Below are positions 29,195-38,622 of a stretch of 64,000 bases of DNA, piece after piece. Position numbers and translations under genes: made by a program. This stretch comes from Fusibacter paucivorans (GTDB taxonomy: Bacteria > Bacillota > Clostridia > Peptostreptococcales > Acidaminobacteraceae), in contig NZ_JAHBCL010000006.1 of NCBI RefSeq assembly GCF_018390735.1, positions 89,763 to 153,762 on the forward strand, given 5' to 3'. Numbering within the stretch: the stretch's first letter is position 1; each line of letters begins with the position of its first letter. The notes beneath the pieces were generated by a model, which made no database searches, was not told where the DNA came from, and saw nothing but the letters and a program-made list of their open reading frames with translations.

Positions 29195-29962
29195 CTATCT
29201 TTGTGAAGCATGCCACTTGATGACATTGCGTTCTAACAATAAGATGACGATGTAAATCAAAACGCCGGCAAGTGATGCGACGACGATATACGACCAGCCC
29301 ATTGCCATTTCAGCTTTTCTAAGGTTATCTTTGATGCCAAAGCCGAGACCGGCTGTTGACGTCGCAAAATATTCGCTGATAATAGCCGCAATAATGGAAG
29401 CTGCTACGTTGATTTTAAACGCCGTAAAAACATTGGGCATACAGTTTGGCAATCGGAGCTTCTTAAAGATCACCCAGCGTTCAGCCGCCACGGAGTGCAT
29501 TAAGTCCATGGAATACGGCTTCAAGGTGTTGAGTCCGCTGTATGCGTTCATGGCCATTGCAGCCATGCAGACAATGGTAACGACGCCGATTTTCTGCGCC
29601 ATCCCCGTCGAAAAATACAGGTTCATAATTGGCGACAAGGCGACAATTGGCATTGCATTAAAAGCTGTGATAATGATAAGACCGCCATAGCCCCACTTCG
29701 GAAAAATCGTTGCGATCACGGCGATCATAAAGCCGATGGCCGATCCAATCATCATGCCGATAAAAGCACCTGAAAGGGTAACGCCGCAGTCTTTAATCGC
29801 CTTTGGCAAGTTCGCATGCAGTGTCTGCACGATTTCTAATGGCACGGGAAGTTGAAACGGTTTTAAATCCAATACTTTATGGACGTATCCCATTTGCCAC
29901 AGTGCTAAAAAAGCGATCCCGAAAAGCAATGGCCACAAGATATTCTTAACTTTGTTCATCAT
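29195..29962 (-). CDS. ABC importer permease
   Basis: 255 residues, about six membrane segments. The cytoplasmic coupling loop is recognisable in HSVAAERWVIFKKLRLPNCMPNVFTAFKINVAAS. It overlaps the upstream permease gene by four bases (ATGA), so the two are translationally coupled. Belongs to the SsuC/TauC-like permease group, pairing with the lipoprotein at 28094. Confidence 0.9.
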   Translation of the reverse strand: MMNKVKNILWPLLFGIAFLALWQMGYVHKVLDLKPFQLPVPLEIVQTLHANLPKAIKDCGVTLSGAFIGMMIGSAIGFMIAVIATIFPKWGYGGLIIITAFNAMPIVALSPIMNLYFSTGMAQKIGVVTIVCMAAMAMNAYSGLNTLKPYSMDLMHSVAAERWVIFKKLRLPNCMPNVFTAFKINVAASIIAAIISEYFATSTAGLGFGIKDNLRKAEMAMGWSYIVVASLAGVLIYIVILLLERNVIKWHASQR

Positions 29963-30750
29963 GCCGTTTCACCCTCCTTTCCCGATTGCCATGGGAGGAA
30001 GAAATGCTCTGCATTAATCACGAGATAGTAACTGACAATTCCTAAAATAGCACTGGTAATAACGGAAGCCCAAAAAATATCCATTGAGCTTGAATAGAGC
30101 GAATAAAGCATTTTTACGCCAATGCCGCTCTTTGAACCAAGCATGTCAACTAAGATAGAGGCCGTAACAGCCATTGGCGCGGCAATTTTTAAACCTGTAA
30201 ACAAATAGGGCATCGCGTAGGGCAGCATCAGTTTTCGATAGACATTGAATTTTGATGCCGCAATGGCATAAAGCAGCTCTTTCTTTTCTTGATCAACGCT
30301 TTTGAGACCACTGAGCATATTGACGGAAACCGGGAAGAACGTAATGTAGGCGGCTATGATAATCCTCGAAAGATTCATATCCCTGACAATATTGAAAATA
30401 ATCGGCGCCAGCCCCAATACCGGGATCATCTGTGAAATGATGAGATATGGAAACGCAATGCGCTCCAGTGTCTTGGATAAACTCATGAGAATGGCTAAGA
30501 CGACGCCAATGACAGCTCCAATGGCAAATCCCAAGAGCGCTCGCGAAAAGGTTACAGCGCTTGCTTCAAGCAGCATGCCGGCATTTTGGAACATGGTGAT
30601 AAAAATCGTATGGAGAAATGGTAATTTTACCGATGCCATCTCACTCTTCACCACGTATTTCAAGATGAAGGCCATGATTTCCCAGAATGCCAGAATACCG
30701 ACTAGCCAGACGGCTGTTACCAGCCTTCTTTCATGTTTTGAGATGGTCAC
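29959..30750 (-). CDS. ABC importer permease
   Basis: 263 residues from a GTG at 30750 placed seven bases after AGGAGG and overlapping the ATPase stop (GTGA). About six membrane segments; coupling loop in YAIAASKFNVYRKLMLPYAMPYLFTGLKIAAPMAV. Second permease of the same importer; the two are related, implying a heterodimeric channel. Confidence 0.88.
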   Translation of the reverse strand: MTISKHERRLVTAVWLVGILAFWEIMAFILKYVVKSEMASVKLPFLHTIFITMFQNAGMLLEASAVTFSRALLGFAIGAVIGVVLAILMSLSKTLERIAFPYLIISQMIPVLGLAPIIFNIVRDMNLSRIIIAAYITFFPVSVNMLSGLKSVDQEKKELLYAIAASKFNVYRKLMLPYAMPYLFTGLKIAAPMAVTASILVDMLGSKSGIGVKMLYSLYSSSMDIFWASVITSAILGIVSYYLVINAEHFFLPWQSGKEGETA

Positions 30751-31523
30751 ATTTTCACCTCCTGAAAGCACTTTCTAATCTTTGCTACGTATTCAAAGAA
30801 TTCAGGTGAATCTCTGAGTTCATTGCGCCTCGGTCTTGGCAAATCAATGTCAACTACCGCTGCCAATTTACCCGGATGAGGCGTCAAGACGATGACGCGA
30901 TCTGAAAGAAAAACGGATTCCGGAATATTGTGTGTGACGAAAATAACGGTACTCTTTGTCTTGCCCCAAATCTCGAGCAAATCTTCATTGAGCTTTTCTC
31001 TTGTAAACTCATCCAGCGCCGAGAACGGCTCATCCATGAGCAGGTATTTAGGATTAAGCGCCAATGCTCTGGCAATGCCGACACGCTGCTGCATACCACC
31101 GCTGAGTTCAAATGGATATTTCTTGCCAAAGTCTTTCAGCCCTACCAAATCCAGCTTTTCATCAATCCGTGAAGTTCGCTCTTTTTTCGGAACGCCCATA
31201 ATCTCCATGGGCAGACATATATTGCGTCTGACCGTTCGCCAATCGTAAAGAACCGGCTGTTGGAACACAATGCCATATTCCTGTTTGATCCGTATATCCC
31301 TCGGAGACTGACCGTCAATAATAATTTCACCGTCCGTTGGCTGAAGCAAATCGGCGATGATTCTTAAAAGCGTCGTTTTGCCGCACCCAGAAGGGCCTAA
31401 CAGCGAAATGAACTCTCCTTCTTTAATATCTAAACTAACACTGTCCAGTGCATTGATTTTTTCACCTGCATTATTGGTGTAAACCATGCTGACATCTTTT
31501 ACTTGAATTTGTGTTTCTGACAT
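30747..31523 (-). CDS. ABC importer ATPase
   Basis: 258 residues. Walker A GPSGCGKTT, Q-loop VFQQPVLYDWRTV, signature LSGGMQQRVGIARAL, Walker B YLLMDEPFSALDE and H-loop FVTHNIPESV are all present. Member of the nitrate/sulfonate/taurine ATPase group. It sits 30 bases after the preA-like gene, in the same transcript. Confidence 0.94.
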   Translation of the reverse strand: MSETQIQVKDVSMVYTNNAGEKINALDSVSLDIKEGEFISLLGPSGCGKTTLLRIIADLLQPTDGEIIIDGQSPRDIRIKQEYGIVFQQPVLYDWRTVRRNICLPMEIMGVPKKERTSRIDEKLDLVGLKDFGKKYPFELSGGMQQRVGIARALALNPKYLLMDEPFSALDEFTREKLNEDLLEIWGKTKSTVIFVTHNIPESVFLSDRVIVLTPHPGKLAAVVDIDLPRPRRNELRDSPEFFEYVAKIRKCFQEVKM

Positions 31524-31553
31524 AAGTCCCCCTTTAACCTCGAAGGTTTTTCT

Positions 31554-33062
31554 CTAATGCTTATGCGCTACTCTTGTACCAGTGCTAATGGCACCAACCG
31601 GACAAACCACAGCACACAAATGGCATCCGACACACTTATCCGCCAATAGTCTCGGCGTTCTGTCTGATGTTAGTGTCAACGCCTGATGACCGCCATCATC
31701 ACAAGAAACGTAACATCTGCCGCAGCCAATGCACTTGATTCGATCAAACTTGGGATACGCAATGGATTGTCGATTCAAAGCCTCGGAAGAAACGAGATTT
31801 GGCAATGCCTTGCCGACAATTTCCTGAATTTTTGTATACCCTTGTGACTGCAAATAGCGTTTCATGCCGTCAATCATATCATCAATCACACGGTAACCAT
31901 ATTGCATAACCGAAGTAGTTACCTGTAGGTTTTCACAGCCCATCGCCATAAATTCTGCGGCATCCCGCCATGTTTCTATGCCGCCCATGCCACTAATAGG
32001 CGCAGCTGATAGCTGAAAGTGCTTTTTCATATCATGAATAAAACGCAGTGCTATGGGTTTCACCGTTTTACCGGAGTACCCGCCGACACAGGATTTTCCC
32101 TCTACAGAAGGTTCTGAGCCAAAAGAGCCCAAATCGACATTCATAATACTCTTAATGGTATTAATCGCCGCGATTCCCGTTGCACCGGCTTCCATTGCGG
32201 CAATGGCAGGCGGCTCCATATTACCAACATTCGGCGTCATTTTGGCAAGTACAGGCAAATGTGTTCCTGCGAGCGTCGCTTTTGTATATTTATAGACGAG
32301 TTCGGGATCTTGCCCCACATCGGAGCCAAGACCATCGCCAGACATGTGCGGACACGAAAAATTGCATTCAATGATATCTGCGCCTGCTTCTGTGACGACT
32401 TTCGCCAAATACGTCCATTCCGCTTCATTCTGTCCTAAAATTGAAGCAATCAGCACTTTATTGGGATAATCTTTTTTCAGCTTTCTGAAATAGCTTAAAT
32501 TTTCTTCCAGTGTATGATCTGATATCTGCTCAATATTTTTAAAGCCTATAAAGGAATTGCCTTCTTTGCGTATGCCGGCGAATCTCGGTGATACTTCTTC
32601 CGGTACAAAAGTGCCCACCGTTTTAAAACAAGCACCACCCCATCCCATTTCAAATGCACGCGCCACCATCTCATAATTACTGGCGACAACAGACGATGAA
32701 AGAAAAAACGGATTTTCGCAATGAACACCGCAAAAGTCAATACTGAGGTCTACATTCGAATCAATTGCTTCTGTGTTTGTTTCAGCCGCACCTGCACTGG
32801 CAAACATCATAAAACCTTTAATATCTACCGGTCGATCAATTTTACTTTTTACACAATGCGCTTGACACGTTTGCAGTTCACATGAAGCACAAACATCACC
32901 GGATGCTTTGGCAAAGGCACCTATCACGTTGTCAAATCGATAAGCGAGTAAAACACCCGCCGGATCTTGACCTTGAGGACAGTGTTTGGTACAAGGTGCA
33001 TCATGGCAAAGCAAGCACCCGTCTGATTCATTTTTTGCTGCAAAAGCGCTAAGTGGCGACAT
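31554..33062 (-). CDS. preA: Dihydropyrimidine dehydrogenase PreA-like, with PreT-type Fe-S N terminus
   Basis: Reduces uracil or thymine to the dihydropyrimidine, or the reverse. 502 residues. Residues 1-75 hold eight cysteines (CLLCHDAPCTKHCP and CASCELQTCQAHC) like the N-terminal Fe-S region of PreT. Residues about 100-410 are the FMN barrel with IECNFSCPHM, including the catalytic cysteine. The end has two 4Fe-4S motifs (CIGCGRCYVSC, CVGCHLCAVVCP). E. coli PreA is about 90 residues shorter at the N terminus. No PreT flavoprotein gene is in the operon, so the NAD(P)H-oxidising partner is missing or replaced. ATG follows AAAGGAGG. Confidence 0.88.
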   Translation of the reverse strand: MSPLSAFAAKNESDGCLLCHDAPCTKHCPQGQDPAGVLLAYRFDNVIGAFAKASGDVCASCELQTCQAHCVKSKIDRPVDIKGFMMFASAGAAETNTEAIDSNVDLSIDFCGVHCENPFFLSSSVVASNYEMVARAFEMGWGGACFKTVGTFVPEEVSPRFAGIRKEGNSFIGFKNIEQISDHTLEENLSYFRKLKKDYPNKVLIASILGQNEAEWTYLAKVVTEAGADIIECNFSCPHMSGDGLGSDVGQDPELVYKYTKATLAGTHLPVLAKMTPNVGNMEPPAIAAMEAGATGIAAINTIKSIMNVDLGSFGSEPSVEGKSCVGGYSGKTVKPIALRFIHDMKKHFQLSAAPISGMGGIETWRDAAEFMAMGCENLQVTTSVMQYGYRVIDDMIDGMKRYLQSQGYTKIQEIVGKALPNLVSSEALNRQSIAYPKFDRIKCIGCGRCYVSCDDGGHQALTLTSDRTPRLLADKCVGCHLCAVVCPVGAISTGTRVAHKH

Positions 33063-33075
33063 ACACGTCCTCCTT

Positions 33076-33139
33076 TCTTTTTATCTTTATTTCTTTTTAT
33101 CTTTATTTCTTTTTATCTTTATTTCTTTTTATCTCTATC
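33076..33139. repeat. 16-bp tandem repeat in the preA leader
   Basis: Four copies of TTCTTTTTATCTTTAT, the last slightly changed, followed by degenerate CT-rich sequence to about 33180. On the coding strand it is a purine-rich stretch ending just before the preA ribosome binding site. Confidence 0.85.
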
Positions 33140-33328
33140 TCTCTTTATTTCTCTTTTTATCTCTCTTTTAGTTTTTCTATAACTCTGTATCAATCCAACT
33201 TGCCAAATCCTTGCTATCTCTCACTGTCGATTTCTTGTTTCTCTATTTTCTTTATGGTTTTCTACGCTTTACAAACAGCGTTGCGCAGTCATTTTTAATT
33301 GTTGAATGCATTCATATACAGATACGTT

Positions 33329-34699
33329 TTAATCATTGCGACTGGCACGTTTTACGAATTGACCCCATCCGGCTTCACCGACGAATTCACCATCTTTATA
33401 GACGAGCTTTCCTCTGGAAAATGTCATCACCGGATAACCATTCAGCGATTTGCCTTCCCAGATCGTATGATCGTAATCCGAATGCATATTGTCAACACTA
33501 ATCGTTAACGTCTTCTCAGGATCGTAAATGACGATATCTGCGTCTTTGCCGACTGTCAGCGATCCTTTTGACGTACAGCCGAAGATTTTCGCCGGATTTG
33601 TCGAACAGAGTTCTACAGCTCTGCTGAATGAGATTTTGCCGTCATTTGCCGCAGCCAGCATATACGGATAGAGGTTTTCAACCCCTGCACAGCCATTTGG
33701 TATTTTCGTGAAATCATCCTTGCCCCAGTCTTTTTCATAGCTTTGGAAAGGACAGTGATCGGTAGCAACCGTATCAATCTGACCATTTTGAATGGCTTTC
33801 CAGAGAGCGTCCTGACTTTCCTGTCCTTTCATCGGCGGTGAACAGACGAAATTACGGCCGTCTTCACGCTTATACACTTCACTGGTAAATTCCAGATACT
33901 GCGGGCACGTTTCAACGTAAATATCGTGCCCTTCTCGTTTGGCATCTATGGCAGCTTCAAGCCCTTCTTTATCAGCCATGTGTACAATGTACAACGGTGC
34001 CTCTAAATGCTTCGCCCAGTGAATGCCGCGTTTATCCGCTTCTGCTTCCACGTATTCAGGTCTGGAAAGGTAGTGATACCAAGGCGATAACTTGCCTTCT
34101 GCGACAAATTTAGCAACATTTAAGTCGATAAGATCCGGATTTTCAGCATGAAGATTAATCATAGCACCAATCTCCTTTGCACGTGCGAGCAACTTGGCAA
34201 ATGTACCGTCATCAACCATCATGCCTTCTTTTTTGTAGACAAAGAAACATTTAAAACTCGTAATCCCTTCTTCAACGGCTGTTGCCATCTCTTCGATAAT
34301 TTTGCCTTCCTCAATGTCGGTGATGCAGCAATGGAAGGCATAGTCAATACAGGCTTCCGCCTCGCATATTTTCTTTTTATCGTTAATCAGTCCCATAATG
34401 CCTGTCCCCTTGCGCTGTACCGGGTAATCAAATACCGTGGTAACACCGCCGCATGCTGCCGCTCGGGTACCAGAGAAATAACCGTCCGCTGAAACCGTAC
34501 CGCCAAAAGGCATGGCAAGATGGGTGTGTACATCAATGGCGCCGGGCAATACGAGTTTACCTTTTGCATCAATAACTGTTGTAGCCGTTTCTGGCAAAAG
34601 TGTTCCAATGGCAACGATTTTGCCATCTTTCACGGCAAGATCCGCTGAATAGGTTTCTGATGATGTTACAATGGTGCCGTTCTTTATTAATAAATCCAT
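33329..34699 (-). CDS. hydA: Dihydropyrimidinase / D-hydantoinase
   Basis: Opens dihydropyrimidine (or hydantoin) rings to N-carbamoyl-beta-amino acids. 456 residues. Metal ligands: VHTHLAMP (two His), the lysine in SFKCFFVYK that is carbamylated, LHAEN, VHMADKEG and ATDHCPF. It follows the alcohol dehydrogenase gene and precedes preA, giving the first two steps of reductive pyrimidine degradation side by side. The 3' end is at 33329; the spacer to preA contains the tandem repeat. Confidence 0.94.
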   Translation of the reverse strand: MDLLIKNGTIVTSSETYSADLAVKDGKIVAIGTLLPETATTVIDAKGKLVLPGAIDVHTHLAMPFGGTVSADGYFSGTRAAACGGVTTVFDYPVQRKGTGIMGLINDKKKICEAEACIDYAFHCCITDIEEGKIIEEMATAVEEGITSFKCFFVYKKEGMMVDDGTFAKLLARAKEIGAMINLHAENPDLIDLNVAKFVAEGKLSPWYHYLSRPEYVEAEADKRGIHWAKHLEAPLYIVHMADKEGLEAAIDAKREGHDIYVETCPQYLEFTSEVYKREDGRNFVCSPPMKGQESQDALWKAIQNGQIDTVATDHCPFQSYEKDWGKDDFTKIPNGCAGVENLYPYMLAAANDGKISFSRAVELCSTNPAKIFGCTSKGSLTVGKDADIVIYDPEKTLTISVDNMHSDYDHTIWEGKSLNGYPVMTFSRGKLVYKDGEFVGEAGWGQFVKRASRND

Positions 34700-34797
34700 A
34701 GCATTACCTCCTTACGCTTTTTCTGCTTATTTCCTGACAACTTATTCGCGATAACTGTTTGAATAAAGGTTAGCTTTTAACGGCCAAAATTTTGACA

Positions 34798-35916
34798 TTA
34801 CATGGCGTTAAGCGCTTCTTGATACATGTTCATAATATCTTCTTTAGCTGGCTTAACCAGACAATTCAATACATTGGATGTCTTTAATACTTTTTGTGTA
34901 TAATGCTCAATTTCATCTTCACTTAAATGGACACCTTCGCCAATCATCGGCAAGATCAATTTATCCATTGATTCAATACTGTCATATCCCATAACGCTTA
35001 CAATCTTATCCGCTAAATCTGAATCCTGCTTCGATACCAGTTTTAAATAACTGCCCATGAGCAAGCCATTTGCTTTGCCGTGATCAATACCTTTGGAATA
35101 CGTCAGTGCATAACCCATTGCATGCACCACTGTCGTCCCCGTTTGCGCAATGACGATGCCCGCCATAAAAGATGCGTAAAGCAGCTTGTCACGCATTTCT
35201 GACGTCATTTTGACATCATCACCCATCCCCGCAATTGCTTTCAGCGTTTCCATAATGGATCGAATACTCTCCATTGCAAGGGCATCTGAGATAAAAGAAC
35301 GTCGTACAGAAAGCATTCCTTCAACTGCATGCGACAGTGCATCAACCGCTGTGTTCACAAGGGTTGTATAAGAAAGCGCTTCCATGTATTTGGAATCCAA
35401 AAATGCAATGGCCGGGAAAATATAATTGGATGCGATCCCCGTCTTCGTCTGCATGGCATCATTGGTTAAAATCGAGTATTGTGTCACTTCCGACCCCGTT
35501 CCGGCTGTGGTTGGTACGGCCACAATCGGCAGAACTTTGTTTTCATACTTGCCGCTGAACAATGCAGAAGGCTCAATATCCTGTGCTGCCAACAGTGCAA
35601 TGGCCTTGCCTGCATCCATTGGCGAACCACCGCCAATGGCGATGATAAAATCCACATCATTCGCTTTCGCAAGCGCCGCACCTTCATAAGCACACGCCAC
35701 TGTCGGATTGCTCATGACTTTATCGTAAACGAGATAGGTGATGCCAACGGCTTCAAGTGCTGACATAATGTCCTTTGCAGAGCCATTTAATTTCGCTGAC
35801 CGCGCACCTGTTACCAGCATGGCCCGTTTACCTAGCGTTTTGAACACATCACTGTGATTTAAAATACAATCCTCGCCAATAATCGCGCGGGTTGGCATAT
35901 AATATTGATAATTCAT
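34798..35916 (-). CDS. Iron-containing alcohol dehydrogenase
   Basis: 372 residues, group III NAD(P)-dependent dehydrogenase. The dinucleotide motif GGGSPMDAGKAIAL and the metal-ligand stretches (DALSHAVEGML, HAMGYALTYSKGIDHGKANG) are intact. Lying 9 bases after an omega-aminotransferase gene and before dihydropyrimidinase, it could reduce malonate semialdehyde from beta-alanine to 3-hydroxypropionate. That role is inferred from context; related enzymes reduce sulfoacetaldehyde or other aldehydes. Confidence 0.9.
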   Translation of the reverse strand: MNYQYYMPTRAIIGEDCILNHSDVFKTLGKRAMLVTGARSAKLNGSAKDIMSALEAVGITYLVYDKVMSNPTVACAYEGAALAKANDVDFIIAIGGGSPMDAGKAIALLAAQDIEPSALFSGKYENKVLPIVAVPTTAGTGSEVTQYSILTNDAMQTKTGIASNYIFPAIAFLDSKYMEALSYTTLVNTAVDALSHAVEGMLSVRRSFISDALAMESIRSIMETLKAIAGMGDDVKMTSEMRDKLLYASFMAGIVIAQTGTTVVHAMGYALTYSKGIDHGKANGLLMGSYLKLVSKQDSDLADKIVSVMGYDSIESMDKLILPMIGEGVHLSEDEIEHYTQKVLKTSNVLNCLVKPAKEDIMNMYQEALNAM

Positions 35917-35924
35917 AAAACCCC

Positions 35925-37265
35925 CTATAGCATTGTTTCATCTACAATTGTCAGTACGTCATCCATAATCGCCATTGCTTCTTTAAGTTCTGCTTCATTA
36001 ATAATCAGCGGCGGTGCAACGATGATACAGTTTTCATGTGTATACGTTGAAAAACCGCGTTCGCTGAGCATGCCGTTAATCTTTGGCATCAACTTATCCG
36101 GATCACCGTCATATGGCACAAGTGCTTCTTTCGTCGCCTTGTCTTTTACGAGTTCAACAGCTGAGAAGAGGCCAATGTAACGAACATCGCCAACACAGGC
36201 ATGTTTTGACTTTAAAGTTTCCAGTAAATCTCCAAGTATGGCACCCATGGCATTGGCGTTATCAAAAAGCTTGCCTTCTTCATAAACATCCAGTGTTGCA
36301 AGGCCTGCCGCACAGCCAATCGGATGGGCTGAATACGTTAAACCGCAGCTTAGGAAGTGATCGTCAAAGTGTTTCGCAATCGCCTTGCTCACAATAGTGC
36401 CACCAAGCGGTACATACCCGCAGGTAATGCCTTTCGCAAAGGTGATGATATCCGGCTCAACATCAAAGTTGTTAACACCGAAGCATTTACCGGTTCTTCC
36501 CCATCCAGTCATGACTTCATCACAGACCATCATAATGCCAAACTCATCACATAAATCGCGAACACCTTTCATATAGCCCTTTGGCGGAATGATGACACCA
36601 TTGCTGCCCGTAATGCTTTCCATAAAAATCGCCGCTACACTGTTTCGCCCTTCATAGATAATTTGTTCTCTCAGCTGACCGATATAATAAGCTGTAGCTG
36701 CCTCTTCTGTTTCAAAATCAATTGGCGCTCGGTAAACGTATGGATCAAAGAATTTTACAAATCCAGGTATGCCCGGTTCACATGCATATTTTCGAGGTTC
36801 ACCTGTTAAATTCGCAGCACCGTAAGTCGCACCATGATATGAGCGATACCTCGACATGATTTTATTTCGTCCGGTAAACAAACGTGCAATTTTGATAGCA
36901 TTCTCATTGGCATCTGCTCCGCCGAGCGTAAAAAAAACTTTGCCCATATTGGATGGCGCCATATCGATAATCCGCTTTGCCAAGAGTGATCTCACATCGA
37001 GTGCAAAAGCTGGTGATGCAAAAGCTAATTTTTCAGCCTGATCCTTAATCGCCTCAATTACTTTTTGATTGCCATGCCCTATATTGAGATTGACGAGCTG
37101 TGAAGACATATCAAAATATTTCTTCCCATCGCCATCCCAGAAACAAACGCCTTCAGCCTTTGCCATGACTTTTGGTTTCAACGGCCCCTGTACGCTCCAC
37201 GAATGGAGATTGTACGCTTTTGACATATCTTGAATTTCACTTGCTTTCATTTCATTTACTTTCAT
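35925..37265 (-). CDS. Class III (omega-amino acid) aminotransferase
   Basis: 446 residues from ATG 37265 (MKVNEMKASEIQDMSKAYN), preceded by GAGGTGA. PLP enzyme: SRYRSYHGATYGAANLTG, MMVCDEVMTGWGRTGK, and the Schiff-base lysine in ITFAKGITCGYVPLGG. Likely beta-alanine:pyruvate or taurine:pyruvate type. First gene of the operon; between it and its predicted promoter lies a strong hairpin (37291-37323). Confidence 0.9.
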   Translation of the reverse strand: MKVNEMKASEIQDMSKAYNLHSWSVQGPLKPKVMAKAEGVCFWDGDGKKYFDMSSQLVNLNIGHGNQKVIEAIKDQAEKLAFASPAFALDVRSLLAKRIIDMAPSNMGKVFFTLGGADANENAIKIARLFTGRNKIMSRYRSYHGATYGAANLTGEPRKYACEPGIPGFVKFFDPYVYRAPIDFETEEAATAYYIGQLREQIIYEGRNSVAAIFMESITGSNGVIIPPKGYMKGVRDLCDEFGIMMVCDEVMTGWGRTGKCFGVNNFDVEPDIITFAKGITCGYVPLGGTIVSKAIAKHFDDHFLSCGLTYSAHPIGCAAGLATLDVYEEGKLFDNANAMGAILGDLLETLKSKHACVGDVRYIGLFSAVELVKDKATKEALVPYDGDPDKLMPKINGMLSERGFSTYTHENCIIVAPPLIINEAELKEAMAIMDDVLTIVDETML

Positions 37266-37290
37266 TCTAGTCACCTCACGCATAAAATTA

Positions 37291-37329
37291 GGGCGTCTGT
37301 TATTAAACACATAACAGACGCCCTTGCCC
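37291..37329 (-). promoter_or_regulatory. Leader attenuator of the pyrimidine operon with a hexaloop hairpin
   Basis: GGGCGTCTGTTAT and ATAACAGACGCCC form a perfect 13-bp stem followed by TAATTTTATG, about 25 bases before the aminotransferase start. A promoter-like TTGCAT-16-TATTAT lies upstream near 37391-37418, so the hairpin is in the leader. Its 5' arm overlaps GGGC-AAGGGC-GTCT (37316-37329), a hexaloop hairpin with the same loop as the glnA leader but only four pairs, two of them G-U. It could also simply end the PucR gene transcript. Confidence 0.5.
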
Positions 37330-37461
37330 TAAAAATAATGCCATTTAATTTTTGTTGCTGCAAATGATCGTCATTAAGTATGTATACATAATACCATCAT
37401 TCCGTTCGCATGCAACGAATTCAAGCACAAAATGCTTTGTGCTCCAGCACAATGATCGGTT

Positions 37462-38622
37462 TTAGCCAATTTGGTCTTTAATTTTATACGCGAGAAGCAA
37501 GTTGACACCATCGTTGTAATCCAAATCGCATTGGAGAATTTCCTTGATTTTCTTAATCTTATAGTTAATGGTGTTGCGATGTACAAAAAGCTCCTTAGAT
37601 ACTTTTTCAACACTATTGTTGTACATGAGGTAATAGCGCAATATGGTAAAATAGTCCGTCTGGTTTTTACTGTCGTAATCCTCAAGCAACCCCAGTGTCT
37701 GTTCATAAAAACGCTTTAACACCGTCGAATCGTCAATCTCTATCAAAAGTTTGTTAACGCCGATCGCATCATAGGCGACATATAGCATCTGCTGCCGATC
37801 AGCCATTTTCATCACGGCTATCGCACGCTTGTACAAAAGCGCCAGAGACCGAATACCGTATTCCGTCTCACTAATACCGATGTGAAGTGTCAAATTGGGT
37901 TCAATGAGCTTCATATGCGCTTCAAGATCTAAAATAGCGTTTTCAACAATATGGTGTGAATAGCTCTGTAAGACGGCGACAAGCAACTTATCCTGCCTAA
38001 AAATGCTAAAGTGTTCACTGTATTTCATCAGTATTTTTGTTAAAGCATTTCGCACCTGCTTTTCATGTGTTAAAAACCGATCGCCGCCTTGATCTTTCAT
38101 CATAATCGTAAAGAGGCAATACTCCGCTTCGGTGTCAAATGCGTTGTGTTCTAAAACCGGTTTGTGTTCAACTGTCTTTTCAGGAAAAAAAACGATATCA
38201 CGAAATGCCTCGGCAACTGAAATTTCATTCTTCTCCGCATCCATGATGCGGTGACAAAAATCATTGGTGATATCCACAATCCGCGTCTTCCAAGGGATTG
38301 TAAACAATGGAAACTGGTTTTCATCACAGAATGCCTTAAGATCGTCGGGAACCGCTTGAATGTAAGGACCAATATTTAAGACGAGACCTGCGGCGCGATG
38401 TTCAATCAACTCTTTGACAAATGCCAAAAACCATGTCGTATTACGCTGTCCAATCCCCGTCGTAAAGATTAATTCGTGACCGTGAAGAAACGTTGCCGTT
38501 TCCGGATCTTCCAACATATGGACCCAATCCACAACATGATTCATATTGTTTTTTGCGCTGATGATTTCCATGCCATAATTCTCTTTTGCATACTGACACA
38601 GTTGTTTCAATGTAATTGCCAT
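37462..38622 (-). CDS. PucR-family transcriptional regulator
   Basis: 386 residues from ATG 38622 (MAITLKQLCQYAKENYGMEI), seven bases after AGAGGAAAT. N-terminal purine-catabolism PucR domain at about 5-125, a GGDEF-like middle region, and a C-terminal helix-turn-helix (SVEKVSKELFVHRNTINYKIKKIKEIL). Family members activate purine or amino-acid catabolism when nitrogen is scarce. Directly upstream of the pyrimidine operon on the same strand, so the likely regulator of it. Confidence 0.9.
   Translation of the reverse strand: MAITLKQLCQYAKENYGMEIISAKNNMNHVVDWVHMLEDPETATFLHGHELIFTTGIGQRNTTWFLAFVKELIEHRAAGLVLNIGPYIQAVPDDLKAFCDENQFPLFTIPWKTRIVDITNDFCHRIMDAEKNEISVAEAFRDIVFFPEKTVEHKPVLEHNAFDTEAEYCLFTIMMKDQGGDRFLTHEKQVRNALTKILMKYSEHFSIFRQDKLLVAVLQSYSHHIVENAILDLEAHMKLIEPNLTLHIGISETEYGIRSLALLYKRAIAVMKMADRQQMLYVAYDAIGVNKLLIEIDDSTVLKRFYEQTLGLLEDYDSKNQTDYFTILRYYLMYNNSVEKVSKELFVHRNTINYKIKKIKEILQCDLDYNDGVNLLLAYKIKDQIG

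Noticed and set aside
32986..33298. Plus-strand ORFs rich in Phe, Ser, Leu around 33 kb
   Set aside because: They are translations of the CT-rich tandem repeat in the preA leader, antisense to the preA 5' region.
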